From Listeria welshimeri serovar 6b str. SLCC5334 (GTDB lineage: Bacteria > Bacillota > Bacilli > Lactobacillales > Listeriaceae): a stretch of 64,000 nucleotides of DNA. Within the stretch, counting starts at the first letter, position 1; every line of letters starts with the position of its first letter. Position numbers and translations under genes: made by a program. A model generated the notes under the pieces. That model was not told where the DNA came from. It did not search any database and was given only the letters and a program-made list of their open reading frames with translations. The stretch covers positions 2,108,001 through 2,172,000 of the forward strand of contig NC_008555.1 in assembly GCF_000060285.1 (NCBI RefSeq), read 5' to 3'. This document shows positions 56,688 through 64,000 of this stretch, piece after piece.

Positions 56688-58614
56688 TTTAGCTAAGAAA
56701 AATATTCGACATAATTTTGTCCATTACTTTTTATATTTTGCATCGATGATTTTCAGTATTATGATTTATTTTACGTTTCTTGTGCTCTCAAAAGATCCAT
56801 CCGTCGTAGCGCGAATTGACCAATCTTCCAAACTTTCGACTGCATTTTCTAGTTCTTCTGTGATTTTACTTATATTTGTAGCGATTTTTATTCTTTATTC
56901 TAATAACTTCTTCACAAGAAAAAGAAAAAAAGAGATTGGCCTTTATTCATTACTTGGGCTTCGCAAAAAAGAAATCGGACGTATGTTGTTTTATGAAAAC
57001 TTCATTATGGGGCTTGGAGCTCTAGTTGTTGGTATTCTTGCAGGCACATTACTTTCGAAAATTTTTGTAACGATTTTACTTAACTTAATTAACCTTGATA
57101 GCATTGGTGGCTTTGCCTTTTCGTGGGAAGCTGTCATTCAAACGAGTATTGTATTTGTCATCATTACATTATTCACCTCGTTTTCAGGCTACCGAATTAT
57201 TTATCGCACCACTTTACTAGACTTATTCCATTCCGAAGCAAAACGCGAAAAAAGCCCAAAACCTTCTTTTATTTTGGCATTACTTTCTATCGTATTAATC
57301 GGACTTGGGTATGTGATAGCTGGACAACCACTTGAATCTAAAAATTCTATTTGGGTCCAACTTGGTTTCTCCATTGGAGCTCTCGTTATTTTAGCTTCTG
57401 TCATTATTGGTACGGCTTTATTTATTACGTTTTTCTTACCATATTTACTTACAAAACTAAGAAATAATAAACGAATTTTTTATAAAGGTAGCAATATCAT
57501 TTCTACATCACAATTAACGTTTAGAATTTCATCCAATGCAAAAACATTGATAATTATATCCATTTTAAGTGCGACAACGCTCTCTGCTATAGGGACGATA
57601 AGTAGTATTTACTATCAAGCAAATACATCTGCAAACACGTCCTCACCTTCGAGTTTTGAATATTTAGTTCCTAAAAATAACGCGACAAACAAGGAGATAA
57701 TCAAAACGGCTGAAAGTGATTCAGAACACCCCGTCGAGTTTAAACAGAAAAGTAATTATTTGATTGTTAAAGCAGAAGGAACTCGACCTGATTTTGTCGA
57801 ATATGATATTAATGACGGTTTTCCAGTGATGTCTGAAACAGATTATAACTCTCTTGTGAAAAAACAAGGCACACCTGAAAAAACCGCTAAACTAAAAGAA
57901 AACGAAGCACAAATGGTCCTTTCAGTCACGTATGATGAAAGAGCAAGGAAAGAAATGATAGGAGAAAAATATACGCTAAAAGCCACCAATAAACCAACCG
58001 TTGAAATAAAATCAGTTGTGGTGAATTCACCTATTGCTTCTGTTCCCGGCCTACTTGTTCTTCCAGATAAACAAGTAGCACAATTAACAAGTGATCAAAC
58101 CATTCCTTCTCAAGCCGTCGAATCTATTACTATCCAGAACCCAAAACAAGCCCATGATTTAGATAAAAAAATGCAGGCTGTTGTTCCAGAAGATTCCCAT
58201 CTTATTTCTTATACAAATACCTATCAGCAAATCATCACAGTAACGGGTGTACTTCTATTTATAGGCATGTTTATTGGATTCGTATTCTTAGCAGCAACAG
58301 GAAGTATCATCTACTTCAAACAGCTAACAGAAGCTTACAACGACATCGGCACATTCGATATATTGAAAAAAATTGGTCTTAATCGAAAAGATATCCGTAA
58401 AATACTTGCTAAACAATTACTAGTTGTTTTCTTAATTCCTCTCGTTATTGGGATTCTTCATAGTAGTTTCGCATTAATCGGACTTTCACACATGTTAGCA
58501 CTAGACTTAACATTACCAGTTGTCATTTCTACTGGTGTCTACACATTAATGTATATAGTTTATTATTTTGTGACATTAAACAGCTACACGAATATCGTTT
58601 TTGGTAAAAAATAA
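56674..58614 (+). CDS. anrB: BceB-type antimicrobial-peptide ABC transporter permease
   Basis: 646 residues, ten membrane helices: 1 plus 3 near the N-terminus, four more to about 310, a large extracytoplasmic domain (about 310-520) that in this family senses peptide antibiotics, then three helices. RKRKKEIGLYSLLGLRKKEIG is the FtsX-type coupling motif (in two parts). The ATG at 56674 has GGGGGG upstream and overlaps anrA. Confidence 0.9.
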   Translation: MTLFDLAKKNIRHNFVHYFLYFASMIFSIMIYFTFLVLSKDPSVVARIDQSSKLSTAFSSSSVILLIFVAIFILYSNNFFTRKRKKEIGLYSLLGLRKKEIGRMLFYENFIMGLGALVVGILAGTLLSKIFVTILLNLINLDSIGGFAFSWEAVIQTSIVFVIITLFTSFSGYRIIYRTTLLDLFHSEAKREKSPKPSFILALLSIVLIGLGYVIAGQPLESKNSIWVQLGFSIGALVILASVIIGTALFITFFLPYLLTKLRNNKRIFYKGSNIISTSQLTFRISSNAKTLIIISILSATTLSAIGTISSIYYQANTSANTSSPSSFEYLVPKNNATNKEIIKTAESDSEHPVEFKQKSNYLIVKAEGTRPDFVEYDINDGFPVMSETDYNSLVKKQGTPEKTAKLKENEAQMVLSVTYDERARKEMIGEKYTLKATNKPTVEIKSVVVNSPIASVPGLLVLPDKQVAQLTSDQTIPSQAVESITIQNPKQAHDLDKKMQAVVPEDSHLISYTNTYQQIITVTGVLLFIGMFIGFVFLAATGSIIYFKQLTEAYNDIGTFDILKKIGLNRKDIRKILAKQLLVVFLIPLVIGILHSSFALIGLSHMLALDLTLPVVISTGVYTLMYIVYYFVTLNSYTNIVFGKK

Positions 58615-58658
58615 AAATCAGCCCTCTAATTAAGTTTAGAGGGCTGTCGTTATTTTTT
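58613..58658. terminator. Terminator after anrAB
   Basis: Perfect CAGCCCTCTAA/TTAGAGGGCTG stem with a six-base loop followed by T residues. Confidence 0.88.
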
Positions 58659-59483
58659 CGCAATATAAGCAAATATTCCCGATAGAAAAGCCGATGATCC
58701 CATGAGAAACTGTAATCCGAATACTTGTCGTTCATTGCCACCGAATGTAATAGATAGATTATCTTTTGCAAAGTTAATCCAGTTGGTTACTGATAGATAA
58801 TTCGTAAGTAAAATAAAAGCTGCCCCCATTAGTATCCCAACTAGTATAAAAGATATCCTACGCCAAGTTAACACCGTCATCAAAATAAAAATGATTGCCA
58901 TAAAACACGCAAAGTAGGCATCTAGTGGCATCGTAAATAAAAATCCTTCTTTGACATTGTCCGAATGTAGCTGTTTAAAAATCACAATTGCTGTAAACAC
59001 CGCAGTTACACCACCAAGTAATGAGAAGAAACCTGCTGCATATCGCCATTTTGTTTTCCAAGATTGATCTGTTTCTACTTCTTTTGCTTGGAATTTCGGA
59101 CTAATAAATAGTAAAACTAACACTAAAATACTAGCAATACATAATAAAGTTCCCGACCATTCAAATGGCTGTTGAAATTCAAGATCTGCTAAAATTCTAA
59201 TTTGGTAATAATAAACCGAAAATGCTTGGAAAAGAATAAAACAGCCAGTTATTATTATTCCAGCTAACCAGAACTTTTCTTTTTTAATAAAACTAACACC
59301 GATAATAAAAAGAGCTAGACCAAAACCTAATAAAACCCAATAATTCCAAACGAATATAAACTTATTTTCTTCTGCTCTAAAATAACCCATCACTGCACTC
59401 ACGAAACTATAAAGTTGCGTCACGCCAAGCGCAATTAGCAAACTCCCGCCTATTCCTCTTAATTTTCCAGGCAATTTGCCCAC
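58650..59483 (-). CDS. Polytopic membrane protein, function unknown
   Basis: 277 residues with eight predicted membrane helices (about 12-33, 43-62, 70-92, 110-127, 148-170, 186-200, 205-228, 255-275). No recognised family motif. The start is uncertain: the GTG at 59483 is three bases after AGGAAGG, and a TTG three codons later is also possible. Divergent from a GNAT gene. Confidence 0.6.
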   Translation of the reverse strand: MGKLPGKLRGIGGSLLIALGVTQLYSFVSAVMGYFRAEENKFIFVWNYWVLLGFGLALFIIGVSFIKKEKFWLAGIIITGCFILFQAFSVYYYQIRILADLEFQQPFEWSGTLLCIASILVLVLLFISPKFQAKEVETDQSWKTKWRYAAGFFSLLGGVTAVFTAIVIFKQLHSDNVKEGFLFTMPLDAYFACFMAIIFILMTVLTWRRISFILVGILMGAAFILLTNYLSVTNWINFAKDNLSITFGGNERQVFGLQFLMGSSAFLSGIFAYIAKK

Positions 59484-59536
59484 TTCCCTTCCTATTTATG
59501 TCTTACCATGTTACCCTTAAAAACGAGGTGATAAAA

Positions 59537-59998
59537 ATGAATTGGAACGTCTGGGATAAAAGTCAATCTGTTCCACTCGAATTGCTGTTAGAAGCTGATC
59601 CAAGTGAAGAACAAATCACTAAATACTTAACTAAATCTTATGTACTCCAATTAATAAATAATCATAAAGTGATTGGTATTATCTGCTTATTACCACTCAA
59701 TAAATACCAACTTGAAATTATGAATATTGCTGTTTCTTCCACGCACCATAATCAAGGTATCGGTAAAAAAATACTTAATAAAGCTTTTGAATATGCCATA
59801 CAAGAAAATTTTTCAGAAATAATAGTGAAAACCGGTAATTCTAGTATAAATCAGTTAGCTTTTTATCAAAAAAATGGTTTTCGTATGCAACAAATTATTC
59901 CAAATTATTTCCCGACCAATTATCCTAATCAAACCATTATTGAAAACGGCATAAAATGTCTAGATCAAATCATTCTTTTAAAAGAAATAAAATCCTGA
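59537..59998 (+). CDS. GNAT family N-acetyltransferase
   Basis: 153 residues. The acetyl-CoA-binding loop is HHNQGIGKKILNKAFEYA (about 76-93) and a late NQLAFYQKNGFRM block matches the family. The acceptor is unknown. The ATG at 59537 follows GAGGTGA; an upstream in-frame ATG lies inside the divergent gene's leader. Confidence 0.8.
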   Translation: MNWNVWDKSQSVPLELLLEADPSEEQITKYLTKSYVLQLINNHKVIGIICLLPLNKYQLEIMNIAVSSTHHNQGIGKKILNKAFEYAIQENFSEIIVKTGNSSINQLAFYQKNGFRMQQIIPNYFPTNYPNQTIIENGIKCLDQIILLKEIKS

Positions 59999-60021
59999 TG
60001 AAATGATCATCAGGATTTTTT
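59987..60021. terminator. Terminator between GNAT gene and glmM
   Basis: Perfect AAAATCCTGATGA/TCATCAGGATTTT stem, overlapping the GNAT stop, followed by T residues; A-rich on the other side, so it can serve glmM too. Confidence 0.88.
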
Positions 60022-60031
60022 GATTGTTGTT

Positions 60032-61384
60032 TTAATCGTTAAGTGCCATTTCTGAACGAACCACCGCTGAAATACGTTCACAATATTCGTCTGTTTCTTC
60101 TTTCGTAGCAGCTTCCACCATAACTCTTACTAGCGGTTCTGTTCCAGAAGGGCGAACAAGTACTCGACCGTTACCAGCCATTTCAGCTTCGACTTCGCTA
60201 ATTACTTTACTTACTTTTGGATTATCTGTTACATGATTTTTATCACTTACACGAATATTTTCTAGTTTTTGCGGGAATGTTTTCATTTCAGAAGCAAGTT
60301 CGGACAATTTTTTGCCAGTTGCTTTCATGACATTAATTAATTGAATTCCGGAAAGAAGTCCATCACCTGTTGTATTGTGGTCTAAGAAAATAATGTGACC
60401 AGATTGTTCGCCACCAAGATTATAGTTGCCCTCACGCATAGCTTCTACAACATAACGATCGCCAACTGCTGTTTGAACATCTTCAATCTCAAGTTCTCTT
60501 AAACCTTTATAGAAACCAAGATTACTCATAACAGTAGAAACAATGGTATTGCTATTTAGTAAACCTTGTTCGCGCAAATATTTTGCACAAATAAACATAA
60601 TTTTATCTCCATCAACGATTTGACCAATTTCATCAATCGCAATCACTCGGTCCCCGTCGCCATCAAATGCTAAACCAACGTCTGCCTTTTTGTCTAAAAC
60701 AAATGCAGCTAGTGCTTCTGGATGTGTAGAACCAACACCATCATTGATATTTAAACCGTTTGGTGAAGCTCCCATCGAACTAATTTCGGCATCTAAATCT
60801 GCAAATAGATGTGTTGCTAGTCCAGAAGTTGCTCCGTTTGCACAGTCTAATGCAATATGATAACCGTTAAAATCATTTTCAATAGTTTGTTTTAAGTATT
60901 GAATATATTTTTGTTTACCTTCAAAATAATCACTAACAGTTCCAAGACCTTCACCACTTGGACGAGGTAAAGTATCTTCGGCTGTATCAAGCAGTTGTTC
61001 AATTTCTTCCTCTTGATCATCTGAAAGTTTGAAACCATCTGAACCGAAGAATTTAATTCCATTATCATCCACTGGATTATGGCTTGCGGAAATCATTACG
61101 CTAGCAGAAGCTCCTTGTGCTTTTGTTAAATAAGCTACACCAGGAGTGGAAATAACACCAAGACGCATTACTTCAATTCCCACCGAAACAAGTCCTGCAA
61201 TTAAAGCGGATTCAAGCATTTCTCCAGATATACGTGTATCCCGAGCAACAAGTACCCGCGGATGTTCTCCTACATGACGAGTTAATACATATCCACCCAT
61301 TCGACCTAATCTGAAAGCAAGTTCTGGTGTTAATTCTGAGTTTGCAACCCCTCTAACTCCGTCCGTACCAAAATATTTACCCAT
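60032..61384 (-). CDS. glmM: Phosphoglucosamine mutase
   Basis: Converts glucosamine 6-phosphate to glucosamine 1-phosphate for peptidoglycan precursors. The 450-residue enzyme has the phosphoserine loop ISASHNP (Ser101), the metal-binding DGDGDR and the phosphate-binding RPSGTEP. GAAGGAGAG precedes the ATG. It follows cdaA-cdaR; GlmM is known to bind and regulate CdaA in Bacillus and Listeria. A terminator before it suggests it also has its own promoter. Confidence 0.97.
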   Translation of the reverse strand: MGKYFGTDGVRGVANSELTPELAFRLGRMGGYVLTRHVGEHPRVLVARDTRISGEMLESALIAGLVSVGIEVMRLGVISTPGVAYLTKAQGASASVMISASHNPVDDNGIKFFGSDGFKLSDDQEEEIEQLLDTAEDTLPRPSGEGLGTVSDYFEGKQKYIQYLKQTIENDFNGYHIALDCANGATSGLATHLFADLDAEISSMGASPNGLNINDGVGSTHPEALAAFVLDKKADVGLAFDGDGDRVIAIDEIGQIVDGDKIMFICAKYLREQGLLNSNTIVSTVMSNLGFYKGLRELEIEDVQTAVGDRYVVEAMREGNYNLGGEQSGHIIFLDHNTTGDGLLSGIQLINVMKATGKKLSELASEMKTFPQKLENIRVSDKNHVTDNPKVSKVISEVEAEMAGNGRVLVRPSGTEPLVRVMVEAATKEETDEYCERISAVVRSEMALND

Positions 61385-61594
61385 TTTATTACTCTCCTTC
61401 TAAGTCATTCATTATCTAAATGATTTTAGTTTATCGTTTTATTTTTTTGTTTGTTAGCTACAAATACTTTCTTTGTTAGCTGTTAATCATACAAATGTTA
61501 TTATACCTTTTTTTGAAAAAAATTTCATCCTTCTATACTGAAACGTTGATACTTCTTATTTTTCAATCTATTCTATGTATTTTACTTTTTTCAT

Positions 61595-61631
61595 AAAAAG
61601 CAGGAGTATGAGATGAAATATCCCACACTCC
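61595..61631 (-). terminator. Terminator after cdaR
   Basis: Twelve-bp stem GGAGTGTGGGAT/ATCTCATACTCC with two wobble pairs and a five-base loop, then GC and five T, on the minus strand. It may be partial, letting some transcripts continue into glmM. Confidence 0.75.
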
Positions 61632-61638
61632 TTATTTT

Positions 61639-62997
61639 TCATGTGTTCTTAGATGGTACTGTATTTTGGGCTTCTTTTTCGGTAATAATAAAATCTGCTT
61701 TTGTTGGATTAATAACGTAAGCCACGTTATCAGGTAATCCAGTTAACTCAAGTGGTACACTATAATCGCCAGCTTTACTTTTACTTAAGTTGGCAATAAC
61801 GCTCAAGTCTTTTACTGCAATATCGTCTACTATTTTTTTCTCTCCAGTGATGGTAACCGAAACTTTTCCGTTTGCTGGGGTGACCATTTGGGAATCAAAT
61901 GTATTTTTTAAACCACTCACATACACTTGCATATTAGGGAAGGACTTAGAAATTTTTGTATCCTTCTCTTCTGAATCATCCGTTGTATTTTCGTCTGGGT
62001 TAGTTGTATTTTCTTCTTTTGAAGTGGTAGTTTTATTAGTTGCTTCCGACTTTTTTACGGTTTTTATTTTAACCTCTATAGTCGTCGGTTGAACCGATTT
62101 TGCTCCTGTTGGAACAGGCACAGTTACTTCCTTGACTGTATCAGCTTTTATTTTTGTAACATCAATAGGAATCTCAATTTCTTTGATTTTATCAAGGACC
62201 GTATCATCGCCTACAACGACTACTTCTACCTTATCCGGCGTCATACTGGATATTTCAATATCGCTTTCAGGTGTACCTTCTTGTTTGATTTTAATAGGAA
62301 CAGATTTACCTACTTTTTTAACAGGCACAGTGACTTCGACTTCTTGCGGACTCACATCAACATCCAGTTTATTCAAATTACTGTCAAAAACGGAGACAGT
62401 TGCTTTATCAGTGAATTCCGATTTGTGTTTCCCATCATTTTCGAGAGTAGCTTTTACATAAGCAATTTGTTCGATTGTATCTTTTGCTCCGGTAATAGAT
62501 ATTTTTTTGGGATCAATAATTGGCGTTCCAGCTTGATATCCATCTGCCACAACTGATTTACTTAATTCTACATCTACAGAGAATTTTTTGGTTACTTTTT
62601 CTTGCACGTTTACATTTACTGTAGCTGGATTTATTTTTACTTTTAGTCTGTCAGATGCGTCTTTTACTTTAAGCTTCACTTCTTGAGTGCCAATGGAAGC
62701 ATTTTTCAAATCAGCATATACTGTGAAATCTTGCTGTGCTTTTGCAGATTGAACAATACTTCTTGGACCAGATAGCGTTACTGTAACTGTTTCTGGAACA
62801 CCTGAAATATAAAGGTTCGTCTTATCATAATATACTTTTACTGGCACATTCTCGATAACCTCTGTATCACTGGATGACGTTGTTGAAAAAGTAGTGGCAT
62901 TATTATTGTTTGCATTAACAGATGTAAAAAGGATGGCTGCGAGTAACAATGCGATAATTCGAATTGACCACTTGTTATTTAAAATTCGGTCCATCAT
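61639..62997 (-). CDS. cdaR: CdaA regulator CdaR (YbbR domains)
   Basis: 452 residues: N-terminal membrane helix (about 12-30) and four extracytoplasmic YbbR domains (about 45-130, 130-215, 215-305 and 345-440). A Thr/Glu/Asn-rich linker (TNKTTTSKEENTTNPDEN) precedes the last. CdaR modulates the c-di-AMP synthase CdaA. The ATG at 62997 overlaps the cdaA stop as ATGA and has GGAGG nine bases upstream. Confidence 0.92.
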   Translation of the reverse strand: MMDRILNNKWSIRIIALLLAAILFTSVNANNNNATTFSTTSSSDTEVIENVPVKVYYDKTNLYISGVPETVTVTLSGPRSIVQSAKAQQDFTVYADLKNASIGTQEVKLKVKDASDRLKVKINPATVNVNVQEKVTKKFSVDVELSKSVVADGYQAGTPIIDPKKISITGAKDTIEQIAYVKATLENDGKHKSEFTDKATVSVFDSNLNKLDVDVSPQEVEVTVPVKKVGKSVPIKIKQEGTPESDIEISSMTPDKVEVVVVGDDTVLDKIKEIEIPIDVTKIKADTVKEVTVPVPTGAKSVQPTTIEVKIKTVKKSEATNKTTTSKEENTTNPDENTTDDSEEKDTKISKSFPNMQVYVSGLKNTFDSQMVTPANGKVSVTITGEKKIVDDIAVKDLSVIANLSKSKAGDYSVPLELTGLPDNVAYVINPTKADFIITEKEAQNTVPSKNT

Positions 62998-63815
62998 TCG
63001 CTTTTGCCTCCTTTCCATTTAGAAAAGATAGAAGGTTTCTTAGCAGTTACTGTGACAAGCTCTTTTAGAAGAATTTTATGTAACTCTTCTTCTGAAACAT
63101 CACGGAAAAGTTCTCCGCTTTTAGTCAGTGAAATCCCACCTGTTTCTTCAGAGACAACAATTGTAATACTATCTGTTACTTCACTAATACCGAGTGCAGC
63201 CCGGTGACGTGTTCCAAGTTCTTTAGATAAGAACGGACTATCAGAAAGTGGTAAGTAACTTGCTGCTGAAGCAATTTCATTTCCTTTGATAATAACCGCA
63301 CCATCATGAAGCGGTGTATTAGGAATGAAAATATTAATTAATAATTGAGAAGAAATTTTTGCATTGAGCGGAATCCCTGTTTCGATATAATCATCCATCC
63401 CTGTATCACGTGCTACTGAAATTAGTGCACCAATACGACGTTTCGCCATGTATTGAGTGGATTTTTCGATAGATTCAATTAGATGATGCTGTTCTCGTTC
63501 GATTCTTGAACCGTAACGGGTAAAAATATTGCCTCGACCAAGTGTCTCTAACGCACGGCGTAATTCCGGTTGGAAGATAATTATAATTGCGAGAAATCCC
63601 CAAGTAAGCATCTGATCCGTAATCCATTCTACTGTTTGAAGACCAAAAAATCCGCTTAATAGTTTAACTGCAATGATAATAAAAATACCTTTTAATAATT
63701 GTACTGCTTTAGTACCTCGGATTAACATGATCACTTTATAAATTACAAACCATACGACAAGAATATCTACAATATTTGCTAGATAATGCAATATCGACAT
63801 ATTGGAAAAATCCAT
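62994..63815 (-). CDS. cdaA: Diadenylate cyclase CdaA (DacA)
   Basis: Makes c-di-AMP from two ATP, a signal controlling K+, osmolyte uptake and wall stability. 273 residues: three N-terminal membrane helices (about 8-80) and the DAC domain (about 95-255) with the catalytic motifs LHDGAVII and GTRHRAALG. The ATG at 63815 follows GGAGGTG; an earlier in-frame start lies on that site. Operon cdaA-cdaR, then glmM. Confidence 0.97.
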   Translation of the reverse strand: MDFSNMSILHYLANIVDILVVWFVIYKVIMLIRGTKAVQLLKGIFIIIAVKLLSGFFGLQTVEWITDQMLTWGFLAIIIIFQPELRRALETLGRGNIFTRYGSRIEREQHHLIESIEKSTQYMAKRRIGALISVARDTGMDDYIETGIPLNAKISSQLLINIFIPNTPLHDGAVIIKGNEIASAASYLPLSDSPFLSKELGTRHRAALGISEVTDSITIVVSEETGGISLTKSGELFRDVSEEELHKILLKELVTVTAKKPSIFSKWKGGKSE

Positions 63816-64000
63816 CACTTCACCTCCGTGCCTCTTGTAAACCATTTATGTCAAATGTAGTTCACTTTCTTTATTATAGCATAAGAGCCACTATGGAAAA
63901 AGCAATCGTCCCGTCTGAAATTGGAAAGATTTGTTAAGAAAAAATTCCTTCCTCTTTCATTTGAATTATTTATAAAACTATACCGTAAATTTTTTTAATG
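63816..64000. other. Upstream region of cdaA
   Basis: 185 bp to the window edge, AT-rich, presumably holding the cdaA promoter. I see no coding start, hairpin or recognisable operator. Confidence 0.5.

Overview
The window looks like a piece of a Listeria chromosome (Bacillota, low GC, Bacillus-like gene order). The evidence is gene content and order: ylbC-ylbF-ylbG-rsmD-coaD-SepM, ctaB/ctaA, groESL with CIRCE next to a ydiL/ydiK-like pair and rex, a t6A gene cluster, a BetL-type betaine carrier, pdxR/pdxST, an AnrAB-type bacitracin/nisin transporter and cdaA-cdaR-glmM. From memory this follows the L. monocytogenes EGD-e order around lmo2051-lmo2120. One clear difference is that the site between the small membrane genes and groEL, where L. 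monocytogenes carries the bile salt hydrolase gene bsh, holds a large secreted GW-repeat/amidase protein instead. That suggests a bsh-negative Listeria of the L. innocua/L. welshimeri kind. This species call is inference and was not tested.

Layout. 1-4.2 kb: minus-strand housekeeping block (coaD, rsmD, ylbG, ylbF, a CAP-domain membrane protein, ctaB), with ctaA divergent. 5.4-10.6 kb: a Kv-like potassium channel, a MOSC protein, the copper genes ycnI-ycnJ, mscL and small membrane proteins. 10.7-13.0 kb: the GW/amidase protein. 13.4-23.1 kb: groESL (HrcA/CIRCE), CAAX protease, rex, an ABC-F ATPase, an alpha/beta hydrolase, and tsaE-tsaB-rimI-tsaD chained by ATGA/GTGA overlaps. 23.2-27.3 kb: two lipoproteins, paired Fluc fluoride channels behind a leader terminator, and a GyrI-like/APH-like gene pair. 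27.4-34.4 kb (accessory): tRNA-Leu(GAG), an LPXTG surface protein with a sigma-B-like promoter, an Rgg/PlcR-type regulator, a 614-bp region with a candidate small RNA, a MATE transporter with its TetR regulator, and an esterase. 34.5-38.9 kb: argGH and betL. 38.9-44.8 kb: a galactitol-type PTS operon with kinase, aldolase and PRD activator. 45.0-49.1 kb: pdxR divergent from pdxST, then phosphotransacetylase. 49.3-51.8 kb: Fur-controlled feoAB plus a Cys-rich accessory protein. 51.8-58.6 kb: phosphoesterase, manA, flavin reductase, a small HTH protein, hemQ and anrAB. 58.6-63.8 kb: membrane protein, GNAT, glmM, cdaR, cdaA.

Most genes are ordinary core genes and many have clear rho-independent terminators. 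No CRISPR array, insertion sequence, prophage or rRNA was seen. The points most worth a second look are the GW/amidase replacement at the bsh locus, the candidate small RNA at about 31.1 kb, the terminator placed directly before the fluoride-channel genes, the PTS operon with no sugar-alcohol dehydrogenase, and the Rgg-type regulator with no visible peptide gene.
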